Source of the DNA: Desarmillaria ectypa
Taxonomy: Eukaryota > Basidiomycota > Agaricomycetes > Agaricales > Physalacriaceae
DNA length: 64,000 nt
Assembly: GCA_030407005.1 (NCBI GenBank)
Contig: JAUDYN010000003.1
Coordinates: 186,001-250,000 of the forward strand
Reading direction: 5' to 3'
Part shown: positions 22,371 through 33,699 of the stretch, in pieces
Layout of the letters: each line of letters opens with the position of its first letter
Numbering within the stretch: position 1 is the stretch's first letter
The notes under the pieces: model-generated
The model's database searches: none
The model's input: the letters and a program-made list of their open reading frames with translations, nothing else
Told to the model about the DNA's origin: nothing
Made by a program: the position numbers and the translations under genes

Positions 22371-24624
22371 ATGCTCAAATTTCTGATAGCTCTCATTTGT
22401 CTATCTGAGTCGGTAAGGTCGCTCGAAGTACTCGGCTCTTCGGGAGATCTACATATTGTCAACAAGAATCTCAGTCCAGATGGCGTCTCTCGTTCGTAGG
22501 TGCACGAATCCTGCATAGAAATCCGCGCGCTGACTGTCAGTAGGACGGTTCTGGCAGGCGGAACGTTGCCAGGACCCGTGATAAGTGGTATCAAGGTACC
22601 TTATGATATCTACATGGCGGTATCGCGTTCTAAAGACACTGTCAGGGAGGCAGCTTCCATATCAATGTCATCGATGAATTGACAGACCACACCATGGCTC
22701 TCGATACTAGCATTGTAAGTGCGTTTCTCCCCTCCACCCCACCACCCCCCCACATCTTATGCTCTTCAGCACTGGCACGGTATCCACCAGCATGGAACCA
22801 ACTTCGAAGATGGTTCCACTTCTGTTACACAGTGTCCAATCGCGCAAAACAAATCGTTCATGTATGATTTCCGCGTTCCGGACCAGGCTGGCACGTTTTG
22901 GTATCATTCTCACCTCTCGGTACAATATTGTGATGGGGAGGCAGGGCCTTTCATCGTGTATGATGGAGAGAACGGGAAGAATGACCCTCATCGAGCTTTA
23001 TATGATGTTGACGATGGTCGGTATATCTATTCCGGATCGATCAGAGCTGTACTGATCCATCTTACAGCAAACACCATCCTGGTAATCTCAGATTGGTGAG
23101 TGTGAGAGACGAGGACTGAGTTTAGTACTTTCTCAATGGGATATTTTCTAGGTATCATTCTCCAACACCAGCCCTGATAAATCTGACATTGACGCCGGAT
23201 CCCGATTCCACCCTGATCAATGGGATGGGTAGATACTTTGGAAATGTAAGTCGATTATCCCTCTTCCTAAGACATGGCTCAAGGGGCATTCCATGCAAAG
23301 CCCACAGCTCCTCTCTTTGTTATGACCGTCGCTCCAAACAAACGTTATCGGCTACGATTGATTTCTGTATCATGCAACGCCGCCTTTCAATTCTCCATTG
23401 ACGGCCATAATTTCACCGTCATCGAAACGGAAGGCATCAACCTTCGGCCCATCACGGCCAACTCTCTAACGATATTCGCTGCTCAGAGATATTCAATTAT
23501 TTTGGAGACCAATCAACCGGTTGATAACTACTGGATTCGTGCTAATCCTAATGTTGGAAATCCCGGGTTCGGGGGGGGGATTAACTCTGCAGTGTTGAGA
23601 TACCAAGGTGCCGCTGCTTCGGAACCGACGACTTCGATGCAGCAGGTCATTATTTCCCCACGCGAGGTGGATTTGCATCCACTGGAATCTCCTGGAGCCC
23701 CTGGAAAGCCATATCCTGGTGGGGCGGATCTTGTACTCAATTTTACTCTTGGCTATAACGCTGCTGCTAATGTCTTCCTAATGAATGGAGTTCAATTCGT
23801 ACCACCCACCGTTCCCGTACTACTTCAGATCTTGAGTGGTACTCAGCGAGCGCAGGACTTGCTGCCTCCAGGTTCTGTATACGGATTACCGCTCAACAAG
23901 ACTATCGAGGTCAATCTCTTCGGCGGACAAGCAATCGATGGTCCTGTACGTTCATCTTACATTTTTTTCTATTCAATACGGTATTGAAGTTGCACTTGGC
24001 CAGCATCCATTCCATCTCCATGGTGTAAGCCTCTCTCAGAAATTGGACTTGGGTATTTTCGACTGAATGCATTCACAGCATAGTTTTGACGTCGTGAAAA
24101 GCGCAGACAGCGATACTTACAATTTCAAAGATCCGGTCCGTCTTAAAACTACGCATCGTTTATGTGTATGTTGATGATGTCAAATTCCCAGGCCCGTAGA
24201 GATACTACCCCCGTTGCCGCAGGCAACTTGACAACCATTCGATTCAGGACTGACAACCCAGGACCTTGGTTCTTGCACTGGTGCGTATATCCCACCCCTC
24301 ATGATATGTATCTTGTTCTGAAACAGTAGTAATGATAGCCACATTGAGTTTCATCTCAACGGGTGTGTTTCATTTGTTTCTCTGTGATTCTTATGATCCG
24401 AAACTGTATCCTAGTGGCATGGCTATTGTTTTTGCTGAAGCTATGCCCCAACTGGCAGAGGCGAACTCTGGCATTACAGGTGGGGCATCATGTTTTGACT
24501 TGGGATACGGCAAGCACTGACACGTACGTTTCTAGCGAGTTGGAGCAACCTTTGCCCGACATACCACGGTCTATCTCCAGATGTGACAATGAATGATACC
24601 CAATATATGGTTCCTTCGCATTAA
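22371..24624 (+). CDS. Laccase 1 (secreted multicopper oxidase)
   Basis: A secreted laccase (benzenediol:oxygen oxidoreductase) oxidises phenols and reduces oxygen to water at four coppers. The signal peptide [17 protein letters not shown] is followed by [17 protein letters not shown]. Copper motifs in order: L1 [17 protein letters not shown]2 [19 protein letters not shown]3 HPFHLHG then HSFDVV (split by an intron), and L4 WFLHC then [11 protein letters not shown] (split by two introns). About ten introns are needed. The last one is 56 nt (24480-24535, GTGGGG donor), after which the protein ends [17 protein letters not shown] and so on, with a stop at 24622. Reading through it would give a short false tail. 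The residue ten positions after the type-1 Cys is Met (24419-24421). L2 has Glu where Leu is usual. The gene lies between two direct SMN repeats. About 500 residues. Confidence 0.92.
23870..24210 (+). repeat. Laccase 1 part of a near-identical tract shared with laccase 2
   Basis: This stretch covers the end of one exon, two full introns, the HPFHLHG and HSFDVV exons and a third intron. It matches the inverted laccase 2 (about 31790-32110) with only one difference noticed by eye (cagcgatac versus cagtgatac). Exon sequence on either side differs at about one base in five. Confidence 0.8.
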
Positions 24625-24879
24625 TATCACTCGCTCATTGGTCGGGCTCTGATACTTCTCTCATTTTATCTTTGGGACTGTGTTATTCAAGTTGTTGGGT
24701 TGGACGTATATTTATTGGATAGCGTCATTATTGAATACCCCTTGAACTGTCTGTGCCTCGCGTTAAGTTTCAACAAGCCTTGGAAACGGCCAGTCTAGGA
24801 ATGCAGGATCATCCTCATCAAGAAAAGCGACGCAAAAGTGAACAACTGAGCATTCTCTCCCAGATTTTCACTGTCCTTT
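24625..24879. other. Laccase 1 downstream flank
   Basis: AT-rich sequence after the laccase stop; it presumably holds the polyadenylation site and the start of the second SMN repeat. No gene is seen. Confidence 0.4.
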
Positions 24880-25900
24880 AGGCCTTCAGGTTCTTGCTCT
24901 CTGTAGGAAATGGAGCCCAACTTCGCGTCGGTAATCAAAACGAGAGCAACCGGGATTTGCCGCCAGCATTTACATTCAACGTCCTTTTCACTCGTTCTCC
25001 CAATATGCGACCAGTCATATCCTACGATGATATCGTGCCAGATCCTCATTCATCCATGAATACTCACTTGCCTTCACCATCAAAAAAACTAAAGACTAAC
25101 GGAAATACCACCGTCGCATTCGAGCATAGCAGAGAGCTCACCCATGCCGAAATTTGGAACGATTCTGTGCTCATCGATGCATGGGAAGCCATCCATGAAG
25201 AGTATGTGGTACGGTATTTCTTCATTTTTTAGTTTCGTTTTCTGAATCATGTGTAGGCCTATCACGGAGGCGATACTGCCTTGAAGACAAATCCTACCAA
25301 AAGGTCACCATTGTACGCACCCATATCATCTATGTCTATGAACCGCATCGGGAATGGTATCTTACAGATGGTATAATGTCCCCATTGATGATGATTCAAA
25401 AGTCGAAGAGAATGGTGCCGAACATTGGTCATCTCCAGAAGAGGACGACGAGGACGAGGATGAGGAGGCATATGACGGCGATTCGAAACCCATCAATTTC
25501 AAGACATTCATTCCGTCACATGATGCCTCCTTAAATTCCGGAGAAGACCCTGTTGTTGATGCGTCGTACAGTCTCCCTGAGCCACCCTCGGAGATCCTTT
25601 CTCAGGACGAGGGATTTACAAGGGCGATCAATGCAATGTACTGGGCTGGATACTGGGCCGCGATGTACCAGGTACGTTTTCTCTTTGTTTACCGCTGCCC
25701 TCGGCTCATATGTTGCGTGCGCAGTGTCAGAGAAATGATGTTGTCGATACAAAGGAGGATGAAGTTGAGGGTATGGTCCCTGAAATCGTTTTGATTCAAC
25801 GATGACGGAGTTTGGTATTAGTGTAAAAGGTATGCCGTCAATCGTAGTCATTTCAAGTTATCATGTATCCATCCAGGTCTACTAGAAGAACTCTAGCATA
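24880..25900 (+). repeat. SMN segmental duplication, copy 2
   Basis: Second copy of the block at 19505-20560, same orientation. Intron 2 has a one-base deletion relative to copy 1 (atgaaccgc versus atgaaaccgc). Both coding frames remain open. Confidence 0.9.
25005..25805 (+). CDS. SMN-like protein, copy 2
   Basis: Exons 25005-25208, 25257-25312, 25368-25671 and 25725-25805 have exactly the structure of copy 1 except for a last exon 12 nt longer; the product is 214 residues. The Gemin2-binding-like helix reads WNDSVLIDAWEAIHEEY and the YG-box-like helix AMYWAGYWAAMYQ. Differences from copy 1 include Val to Ile (three sites), Ala to Val, Asn to Asp, Ile to Ala, Asp to Tyr in the acidic run and Thr to Ala in the YG box. 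The terminal exon is the most different part (CQRNDVVDTKEDEVEG then MVPEIVLIQR). All splice signals are kept, so it can be expressed. Which copy is the ancestral gene cannot be told from this window. Confidence 0.77.
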
Positions 25901-26930
25901 GCAGACAACAGCACCGCTCTGCCTTTGACCTATCTTTGTCGATGGAACGCATCAGTACTTGCTATATGCCACAGGCCAAAGCCTGAGTACTTCAATATTT
26001 CGCTGCGATTGTAGCGCTGTTACCACTGTAGTCCTCTTTACCAACATAAATGCTCTCCCGGCTTTGCGCCGGCCCGCTCGGGTTCGCAGCAGCACGCAAG
26101 ACTTGGAGTTCCTGGATAACGACGAACCAGGTGATTTGACTCCTGGAGCAACGTGTAGAAAGCGCAAAAGGGCCTCGCAGCGCCAGAAGAAGCATTACGA
26201 GCTTTTAGAAAGGTCTCAGAAATTCCGATAGGCGTTGTTTTCGAAGTATGTCGTATTCCTCCCTGAGTCAAGTTAAAAGGCGAACTTCCACAGATCTCGA
26301 TCTCATTGTTCTGTCACGCTTTAGCAAGTTTCTGAGGTTACTGCTCCTTCACCGTTCGTCAGTTAGCGTCTGGAAGGCACCGTGATCTACCTGGCTTCCT
26401 AGACGATCTATTAGGGGTACTCCAGAATATCAGGTACCGAGTTCACAATAATAGCACAAAAAATGAGTGCAACATAAGAGTGCTGCGTAAGCGTTGGGCC
26501 CGAAACGATGAGTTTCGTGAGATTTGTAGGCGATAATAGGTATGACCTTTCTAAGATTCTGTTACAATTACACTGATGGAACTTTATTCATCTAAATTTA
26601 GAAGAGACCAGAGAAAGGAGAGACTGCCAGACACCGAGGGCCGAAAACCTATTGAAAGAGCCGAATCTACTCAAGCATTCTTCGGGATGGGAAGGGGCGC
26701 GGGCGAAATGAAGACGTCCTGCATAATTAAGGTTTCATGCTGCAAGTCGCTACTTCCATCTTCGAGTGTACAGCATATCAGGTGTTCGGGATCTCAGATA
26801 CTGTCGGCTCATTCTTATCGGCAAAAAAGCATTGCAGGAAAGTTTCTCGAGCGCTCCACCACACCTAGTCCGATAATTTCAGCCTATGGAAATGGTAGGG
26901 TCTGTGAGATGAGCCCGTAGTTATATCGTA
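25901..26930. other. Gene-poor region after SMN copy 2
   Basis: Plus-strand frames at 25959-26231 (ends with a basic stretch RKRKRASQRQKKHYELLERS) and 26576-26920 are open but unrecognised. Neither has a family signature or a clear start context. Confidence 0.35.
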
Positions 26931-28149
26931 CGGATAATTGGATGTCTTCGTTGTTCACCTTTTCCTTCTTCCAGTCCGTTTCCCCACAATCATTCCTTTA
27001 GCTAGTGTCTCTCGCCATCTCCATCATTTATGCTTTTCCACTTGTACCAAGAAGGTTTCATGGAAATGGTTCAAATCATCTCGGCGTATTCTGTTATCTC
27101 CACCATCATATGTAGGGCATCATATTCGGTACGAGACTCCCACAACGTTCTAGGAGCATTGATAACGAAACTTTCCAGAGAATTTGATTTTGTTATAACT
27201 GAGCGCCTGGGTGCTATGGCTCCGAGTCTATGTATCATGTGGAAGAATATATGGAAGTCGTGTCTGAACTGATGACGATGACGTCGTCATTGTGCACTCT
27301 TCACACAGTACGAATCAATTCTGGAGACGACAATTATACATACAAGTAGCTCTTCATGGGTCCATGGCGCACATCAATTGAAGCTGTATTTTTGCTGCCT
27401 GCCTTGGAATCACTAGAGTTGGAAGCTCCATGGTTTGCTGAAGATGAAGCTTTCTCTTTGCTCACCTTGTGCTACACCAATCTGCGGCGTTTGGTCCATC
27501 GAGCTCCCTTTGCATGGTGTCTTGAAGCTGTTCGAATAAGGGAATACGGGAGAAGAAGCATGAAGCAGATAGTCATCGGGGCCCAAATTTTTACTGCTCC
27601 TGCTCGACGCTAATCGAGACACGCTGGAGATACTGGAGCTGCCCGGCCGGCCTAGCTGATGATGTCCTCGATTCACCCTTTGTGTTGTTAAGAGAGCTGT
27701 CCTTTTGTGTGTATGTGCCTGACTCTCATATATGGACTCGCGCTCTTCTACCCCAATTCGTCCTTCGAAAACTGCACATCGAGATCGCTTCCAGCAGTAC
27801 TCCTTCCCCGACCCCCGTCGTATCACACTTGGCGTGTTCTCAGTCAGTCAAGATCAAGATCACTCCCTGCTCAGCAATGAACACATTTCTAACCACCGGC
27901 TCTTTTGGAAACCTCCTGAGCCTGAGCGTATCGTACCGATGGGAGTCAGACCAGGCCGAGGTCTTCTTCCTTAACTTTACTGCTCAAACATCCTCCTGCC
28001 CAGAATTCCTCGAGCTAAGTCGACACGGCATGAAGGGCAGTCCTTTTGATATCGTCGTATGCTTTTCCTGCTCTTTACTCTCGCGCCAAAGCCTATCCCG
28101 ATATACCAAACAGTTGTCGTTGGAAACGTCGCTCTGGAACGTCAAGTAG
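26931..28149 (+). pseudogene. Decayed F-box/LRR-like gene (tentative)
   Basis: Several plus-strand frames in a row carry leucine-rich, F-box-protein-like text: IPLASVSRHLHHLCFSTC (26990-27050), LPALESLELEAPWFAEDEA (27390-27450), LRRLVHRAPFAWCLEAVRI (27490-27530) and LRELSFCVYVPDSHIWTRA with SFGNLLSLSVSYRW (27690-27950). They lie in different frames with stops between them, and no set of GT-AG introns was found that joins them. It resembles a broken relative of fungal F-box proteins such as the intact gene on the opposite strand at 29570-31169, but the similarity is one of style, not of aligned sequence. It could also be an intron-rich gene that I failed to assemble. Confidence 0.35.
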
Positions 28150-29569
28150 CTGTCACATCTACGTCTGAACTTGGAGAAATTCGAAAGGAAGCGTGATGTT
28201 TTGTTTCACCCCAGGGTCCAAGATAATAGGGTCGTCACCATGAGGTAGGCTGTACAACAATTATCACTTTTGACCTCTTCATTACGACTTATTTTATACC
28301 TGGATTTGATATTCCCAAGCATATTACGTTGTCCTGTATGGGTGTCGCATCAGTGGAAAATCTCGCGGATGGATGGACATGTCGAATTACAATGTAGCGT
28401 GGACAATATTTGTTCTTGATTGAAGACTCACATATATGTAGAATTATCGTACGGATAGGCGATCCTTCTTGCGGCCTCTGTGGTGCGCGCTGCCTGCCTT
28501 CTTGCATAGAATAGGACATTACGTTGTCCTCCCACCCACACTTTGATATCTCGTCTCAGTGCATGGGATTGGAGTCACGGACAAATATTTGAGGTGGGAA
28601 AGTCCACAGAAATCGGAATCGCTACAGAGGCTATTGAATAATGATGGTTCAGATCATTTAGAGAAACGTTGACCCGTTCCAAGGTACAGTACATGTCTAC
28701 GCTGACTTAGCTGATCAGGTTTGCCCCAGGATTCTATATCAGAAAACCGTAGAATGGCCGAGTATATCCTGGTGTACGGACATTGACCGAATCATTCTCG
28801 TGATTTGTGGGCGCTTGTCGGTCCGACTTCCGCCTACTCATCAGTGCACAAAGACAAGTGGTCGGAGGAAATATAGGAGATATTGATGCATGAAATGTAG
28901 GTACTCATAATACCGTTGAGACTGCCATGCTTGTCATAATCAATCGGTGCCACGCTGAGGCTAGCCTACTAAGTATCTGCTAGTCTGTGTTGATGGATTG
29001 TGGGACCATGTCATTTAGTGGGTACCTCCGCACACAGTACCACTCAAGAAGGCATACTTGGGTTCCCGATTTCGAGCTATTTCCATTACAGACTAATTAT
29101 TATCATGCTTATCCCATTGTCCTCTGATATCGATTTACAAATTTTGGAACCAGCTCAGCCGAACCCAGCCTAGGAAAGGATTCCTACGCGTTTTCAGCCA
29201 CACCGTCGATGCCCGATCACCCCCATCTTCCCGCCCTTTCCTTCTTACGCATCGTGTGTGCGTGGGTTATTCTGCGGTATAATTCAGTCTGGCAGTTAAC
29301 TTTGTCATGAAAGGAGATGAGGTACATCTTGTGGCACGGCGACCTCCAATAACAGAACATCGGTCCCCTTCTCCACTCGCTCCTTGAGCCTTTCTTTTCC
29401 TCACGACGAGAAGGCATGCTATGGACATGTAATGATGAGGCTCAGGCTGGGCCCTGTATTTATATGCTACCATTCTGGCAGCTCAGGAAGAATTCGAATC
29501 GGGAATAGTAAATACAAATGCGTATCCTAATCCTCAAGGGGGTCTACTCCGCGACGTAGGCTCAGTGGA
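28150..29569. other. Gene-poor region
   Basis: About 1.4 kb with no frame longer than about 75 codons on either strand. No family match, tRNA or terminal repeat was recognised. Confidence 0.45.
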
Positions 29570-31169
29570 TTAACAGTCCAAAGCATCTAACGTAGTGCTG
29601 AGGTCATGACAAAAATGACAAACGTAGAAAATGCTAACCTGCACTAATGGTAACGCCCGGAAAGTTCTCCCAACCTTAACACGTTTCAGGGCGCCGGGAC
29701 CTTCAACATGAACTATAGCTTTGGAGAGAGAAGTATGTTGCTTTGAACGGAGATATAAGGCAATAAGAGGTGTCTTCGTCGGGTCGATCATCTAATAAGT
29801 ATGTCCATCATGGGATTATCATTAGCGAACTGGATGTGCTTCAAACATACCAGTATTTCTGCAGAAGAGAAGTACATGGATAGGACTTCGATATTGGAAT
29901 TGCTGAAGGTCCACCGCAGATCAGCATTTGAAAGTTGAACATAGGGAATATTCAACAGCGTGAGGTCTGGTTTGGTTGGAACAAAGTCCAAAAGAATCCT
30001 CGTGGCGCTAAAGAACGACAAACTGCATTCGCGTTGATCATCAGCGATAATACCGAGCCCTGTCAGCGGTGACCGGGAAGCGATGAGCTGGACCCATTTA
30101 AAAAGCTCGCTATATGCCCCGGAACTTCCAACGCCTTGATGCTGCACAATAAGGTTTTTCATAGAGGCAAATCCGGAGAACTTGGGCTCTCGAGACGAAT
30201 GCACGCGAGGGCCCACGTTAAGGAAATCGTCATAGTATATATCGAGATCTGTGAGGTTTGGGACCTTGGATAGGAGGTTCAAGAGCTGATATTTATCGAA
30301 ACGATGATGTGCGCCAAAGGTAAAAGATCTGAGGTTGTCTAGCTGAAGGAGTGTGTGAGGGCGCATATAAATTGGACCCTTCGTCGAAATACCAGTCAGA
30401 ATTAGTCGAGTCAGTTCTGAATTTGAACAGTGTACTTACAAGAATGGTCAATGATTCCCATGATTGCATGACTTGCATGACTTTCGCGTCCTCCAAACCC
30501 TTCGAATCCACGGACAGTAACGCCGGCATGGGCTTCGTTAAGGTGACTCGTCGCACCGAAGGAAGGTTTGAAAGCTGTCGCATAATATCGGAAGAATTAG
30601 CTGCGGGACATAACATATGAACTTCTGCCAACTGAGCGCAACGGGTCAGATTGTCCAAGAATCCGTGCAGAATACATCCATTGACCGGATGAAGCTGGCC
30701 ATCCAATTCACGGATGGTGAATGAGGTTAGGTTCGACAGGGACGCTAAGACGTCTATTGAAGGGGCGACAAGGGTCTCAGCAGACCATCCCAGAACTATT
30801 ATGGACACATTACAGAATCAATCAAGATGAAAAGAAGAGAACTTCAATACCACGAAGCTCCAAAGTACGGACAAACGGTTTGAGGTATGGGTGTCTATCC
30901 AGCGTTTTTAGTGCTGGATACGAGAATGAATACTGCAAGACGATCGTGAGGAGAGATGCCGAGTTGAAAACTTTGGTTTTACGTACATCGTGTCGAATTG
31001 AAGAGAAGTCACACGTCATTTCAATATGCTTGTAGAGGCTGGGCAAGGCTGTTTCATTGAAAGTGTGATTGACCAGAGCACATTGAAATAGTATGCTTGG
31101 CTCATGCTCAAGGCAACTAAAGATGGCCAATAGGACGTCGTAGGGGAGTGTGTTGCAAATGGAGGTCAT
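29570..31169 (-). CDS. F-box protein with leucine-rich C-terminal region
   Basis: Substrate receptor candidate of an SCF ubiquitin ligase. Exons 31169-30851, 30795-30440, 30342-29851 and 29791-29570 keep frame and give 462 residues. The N-terminus has the F-box pattern LPYDVLLAIFSCLEHEP, then CALVNHTFNETALPSLYKHI, typical of the large basidiomycete F-box family. The rest consists of irregular leucine-rich repeats (NLTSFTIRELDG, LPSVRRVTLTKP, LDNLRSFTFG, VPNLTDLDIYYDD, LTLLNIPYVQLSNADL, NIEVLSMYFSS). No Kelch, WD40 or other recognisable substrate domain is seen. The last exon may contain one more 3' intron (GTTAGC after LPLVQ), which would change only the final 24 or so residues. The target is unknown. 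Laccase 2 lies upstream on the same strand, 188 bp away. Confidence 0.75.
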
Positions 31170-31357
31170 GAGTAATGGTCGTTCGAGTCAACGTTGAACT
31201 TTTGATAGCCGCTGACTGATAAGATAACAACCGACAGAAGACCTGATTACACTATACTATCCACTAAATATGCATCCAGTCCAACAGTGTGAATAAATAC
31301 AATTCAGAAATGTATTGAGAGGAGAAGTATCATAGTCGGACTAGTGGGGGAGTGGCA

Positions 31358-33601
31358 TTAATACGAAGAAACGGTGTATGTAGTATCATTCTTTGCCACT
31401 TCTGGGGGAAGATTGTAGTAGGTCGGGCAAAGGTTGTTCCAACTCGCTAAAAACATACGCGTCAGCGCTTACCGCATCCTGAATCAAAACAGGATGACCC
31501 ACCTGGAATGCCTTGATTCCCCTGTTCCACATCGCCGATATCTTCACCAAAGATGATAGCCAGACCGCTAGAATACAGTTTTAGATGTTTATAGGCACAA
31601 AGAAGGAAATGAAACGCACGCATCGAGGTGGAATTCAATGTGGCTATCATTACTGTTTCAGAACAAGATACATATCATAAGGCGTTGGATATACGCACCA
31701 GTGCAAGAACCAAGGTCCTGGGTTGTCAGTCCTGAATCGGATGGTTGTTAAGTTGTTTTCAGCTACGGAGGTAGTATCTCTACGGGCCTGGGAATTTGAC
31801 ATCATCAACATACACATAAACGATGCGTAGTTTTAAGACGGACCGGATCTTTGAAATTGTAAGTATCACTGTCTGCGCTTTTCACGACGTCAAAACTATG
31901 CTGTGAATGCATTCAGTCGAAAATACCCAAGTCCAATTTCTGAGAGAGGCTTACACCATGGAGATGGAATGGATGCTGGCCAAGTGCAACTTCAATACCG
32001 TATTGAATAGAAAAAAATGTAAGATGAACGTACAGGACCATCGATTGCTTGTCCGCCGAAGAGATTGACCTCGATAGTCTTGTTGAGCGGTAATCCGTAT
32101 ACAGAACCTGGAGGCAACAAGTCCTGCGCTCGCTGAGTACCGCTCAAGATCTGAAGTAGTACGGGAACGGTGGGTGGTACGAATTGGACGCCGTTCATCA
32201 GGAAAATATTGGTATGAGAGTCAAAGCCGAGAGTAATATTGAGTACGACATCTGCCCCTCCAGGTACCGGCTCTCCGGGGGCTCCAGGAGATTCCAATGG
32301 ATGCAATTCCGCCTCTCGTATGGAAACAATGTGTGACTGCATCGAAGTCGTCGGTTCCGAATCATCGGCACCTTCGTATCTCAGCACTGCAGAGTTAATC
32401 CCGTTCTCAAATCCGAGATTGCCGATACTGGGTTGAGCCCGGATCCAGTAGTTATCAACCGGTTGATTGGTCTCCAGAACTATGGAGAATCTCTGAGCAG
32501 CGAGTATGAAAAGAGAGTTAACTGTGATAGGTTGAATGTTGATGCTGTCCGTTTCGATGATGGTGAAATTATGACCGTCAATGGAGAATTTGAAGCCGGC
32601 ACTGCATGATACAGAAATCAATCGTAGCCGGTAACGTTTGTTTGGAGCGACGGTGATAACGGCGAGAGGAGCCGTAGGCTACTCGTGAGCCGACACTTGA
32701 GTCACGTCTTAAAGAGAAGGATAATCGACTTACATCTTCAAAGAATCTACCCATCCCATTAATTAGGGTGGAATTGGGCGTCGGCCCTATTCTCGTGGCC
32801 ATTAGCGCTGGTGTTGTAGCATGGTACCTAGAAATATCCCATTAAGAAAGTACTAAACTTAGTCCTCATCTCACACTCACCAATCTGAGAGTGTAATGAT
32901 AGTGGTTTCTGTAGGATATAAATCAATATAGCTCTGATCGATCCAGAATAGATATGCACCGACCATCATCAATATCGTACAATGCCCGATGAGGGTCATT
33001 CTGCCCGTCCTCTCCATCATACACGATGAAAGGTCCTGCTAGTCCGTCGCAATATTGGACCGAAAGGTGCGAATGGTACCAAAACGTGCCAGCCTGGTCT
33101 GGAACGCGGAAATCATACAGAAACGAATTGTTTTGTGCAATTGGACACTGCGTAACACTGGCAGAACCATCTTCGAAGTTTGTTCCGCGCTGGCGGATAC
33201 CGTGCCAATGCTGAAGAGGATGAGAGGTGGGGTGGTGGAGGGGAGAGACACACCCACAATGCTAGTATCGAGAGCCATGGTGTGGTCTGTCAATTCATCG
33301 GTGACATTGATCTGAAAGCGGCCTCCCTGACGGTGTCTTTAGAACACAATGCCGTCGTGTAGATATCCTAAACTACCTTGATACCACTTATTACAGGTCC
33401 CGGCAACGTTCCGCCTGCCAGAACCGTCCTACTGATAGTCAACGTGCATATTTCTACGCAGGATTTGTGCACCTACGAACGAAGGACTCCATCTGGAGCA
33501 AGCTCTTTGTTGACAATACGCAGATCTCCCGAAGAGCCGAATACTTCAAGCGACCTTACCGGATGTAATAGAAAGACAAGGGCCAGCAGAAAATAAAGCA
33601 T
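31358..33601 (-). CDS. Laccase 2 (secreted multicopper oxidase)
   Basis: Inverted paralogue of laccase 1 with the same exon-intron plan. Signal peptide [17 protein letters not shown], then [20 protein letters not shown]. Copper motifs: L1 [17 protein letters not shown]2 [19 protein letters not shown]3 HPFHLHG then HSFDVV, L4 WFLHC then [11 protein letters not shown]. After L4 it reads [16 protein letters not shown] and, past a last GT-AG intron (GTGGGT donor, same place as in laccase 1), ends with [19 protein letters not shown]. Splice sites and frame are intact throughout. The residue ten positions after the type-1 Cys is Leu (31561-31563), where laccase 1 has Met. The segment [12 protein letters not shown] is closer to the family consensus than the matching [11 protein letters not shown] of laccase 1. 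About 500 residues. Confidence 0.92.
31790..32110 (-). repeat. Laccase 2 part of a near-identical tract shared with laccase 1
   Basis: Inverted counterpart of 23870-24210. Identity includes three introns and drops abruptly just after GAGATACTACC on one side and before GCCTCCAGGTTCTG on the other. Confidence 0.8.
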
Positions 33602-33679
33602 GATTAAAGAGTCCGTTAAGCGAAGGAGAAAGGATAGTAGAGTAGAAAACGAGCAAAAGAAAGCTTACCTTCGGAACTC

Positions 33680-33685
33680 TTTATA
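33680..33685 (-). promoter_or_regulatory. TATA box of laccase 2
   Basis: TATAAA on the minus strand, about 80 bp before the ATG. The context (CATTATAAAGAGTTCCGAAGG) lines up with that of laccase 1. Confidence 0.6.
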
Positions 33686-33699
33686 ATGAGTATGGCACG

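Noticed and set aside
24510..24535. A 26 nt GC-AG intron at the end of laccase 1 (GCAAGC donor), matched by a 26 nt GT-AG one in laccase 2.
   Set aside because: Too short for a normal intron. A 56 nt GT-AG intron with the same acceptor and an earlier donor (GTGGGG / GTGGGT) exists at the same place in both genes and gives a normal laccase C-terminus.
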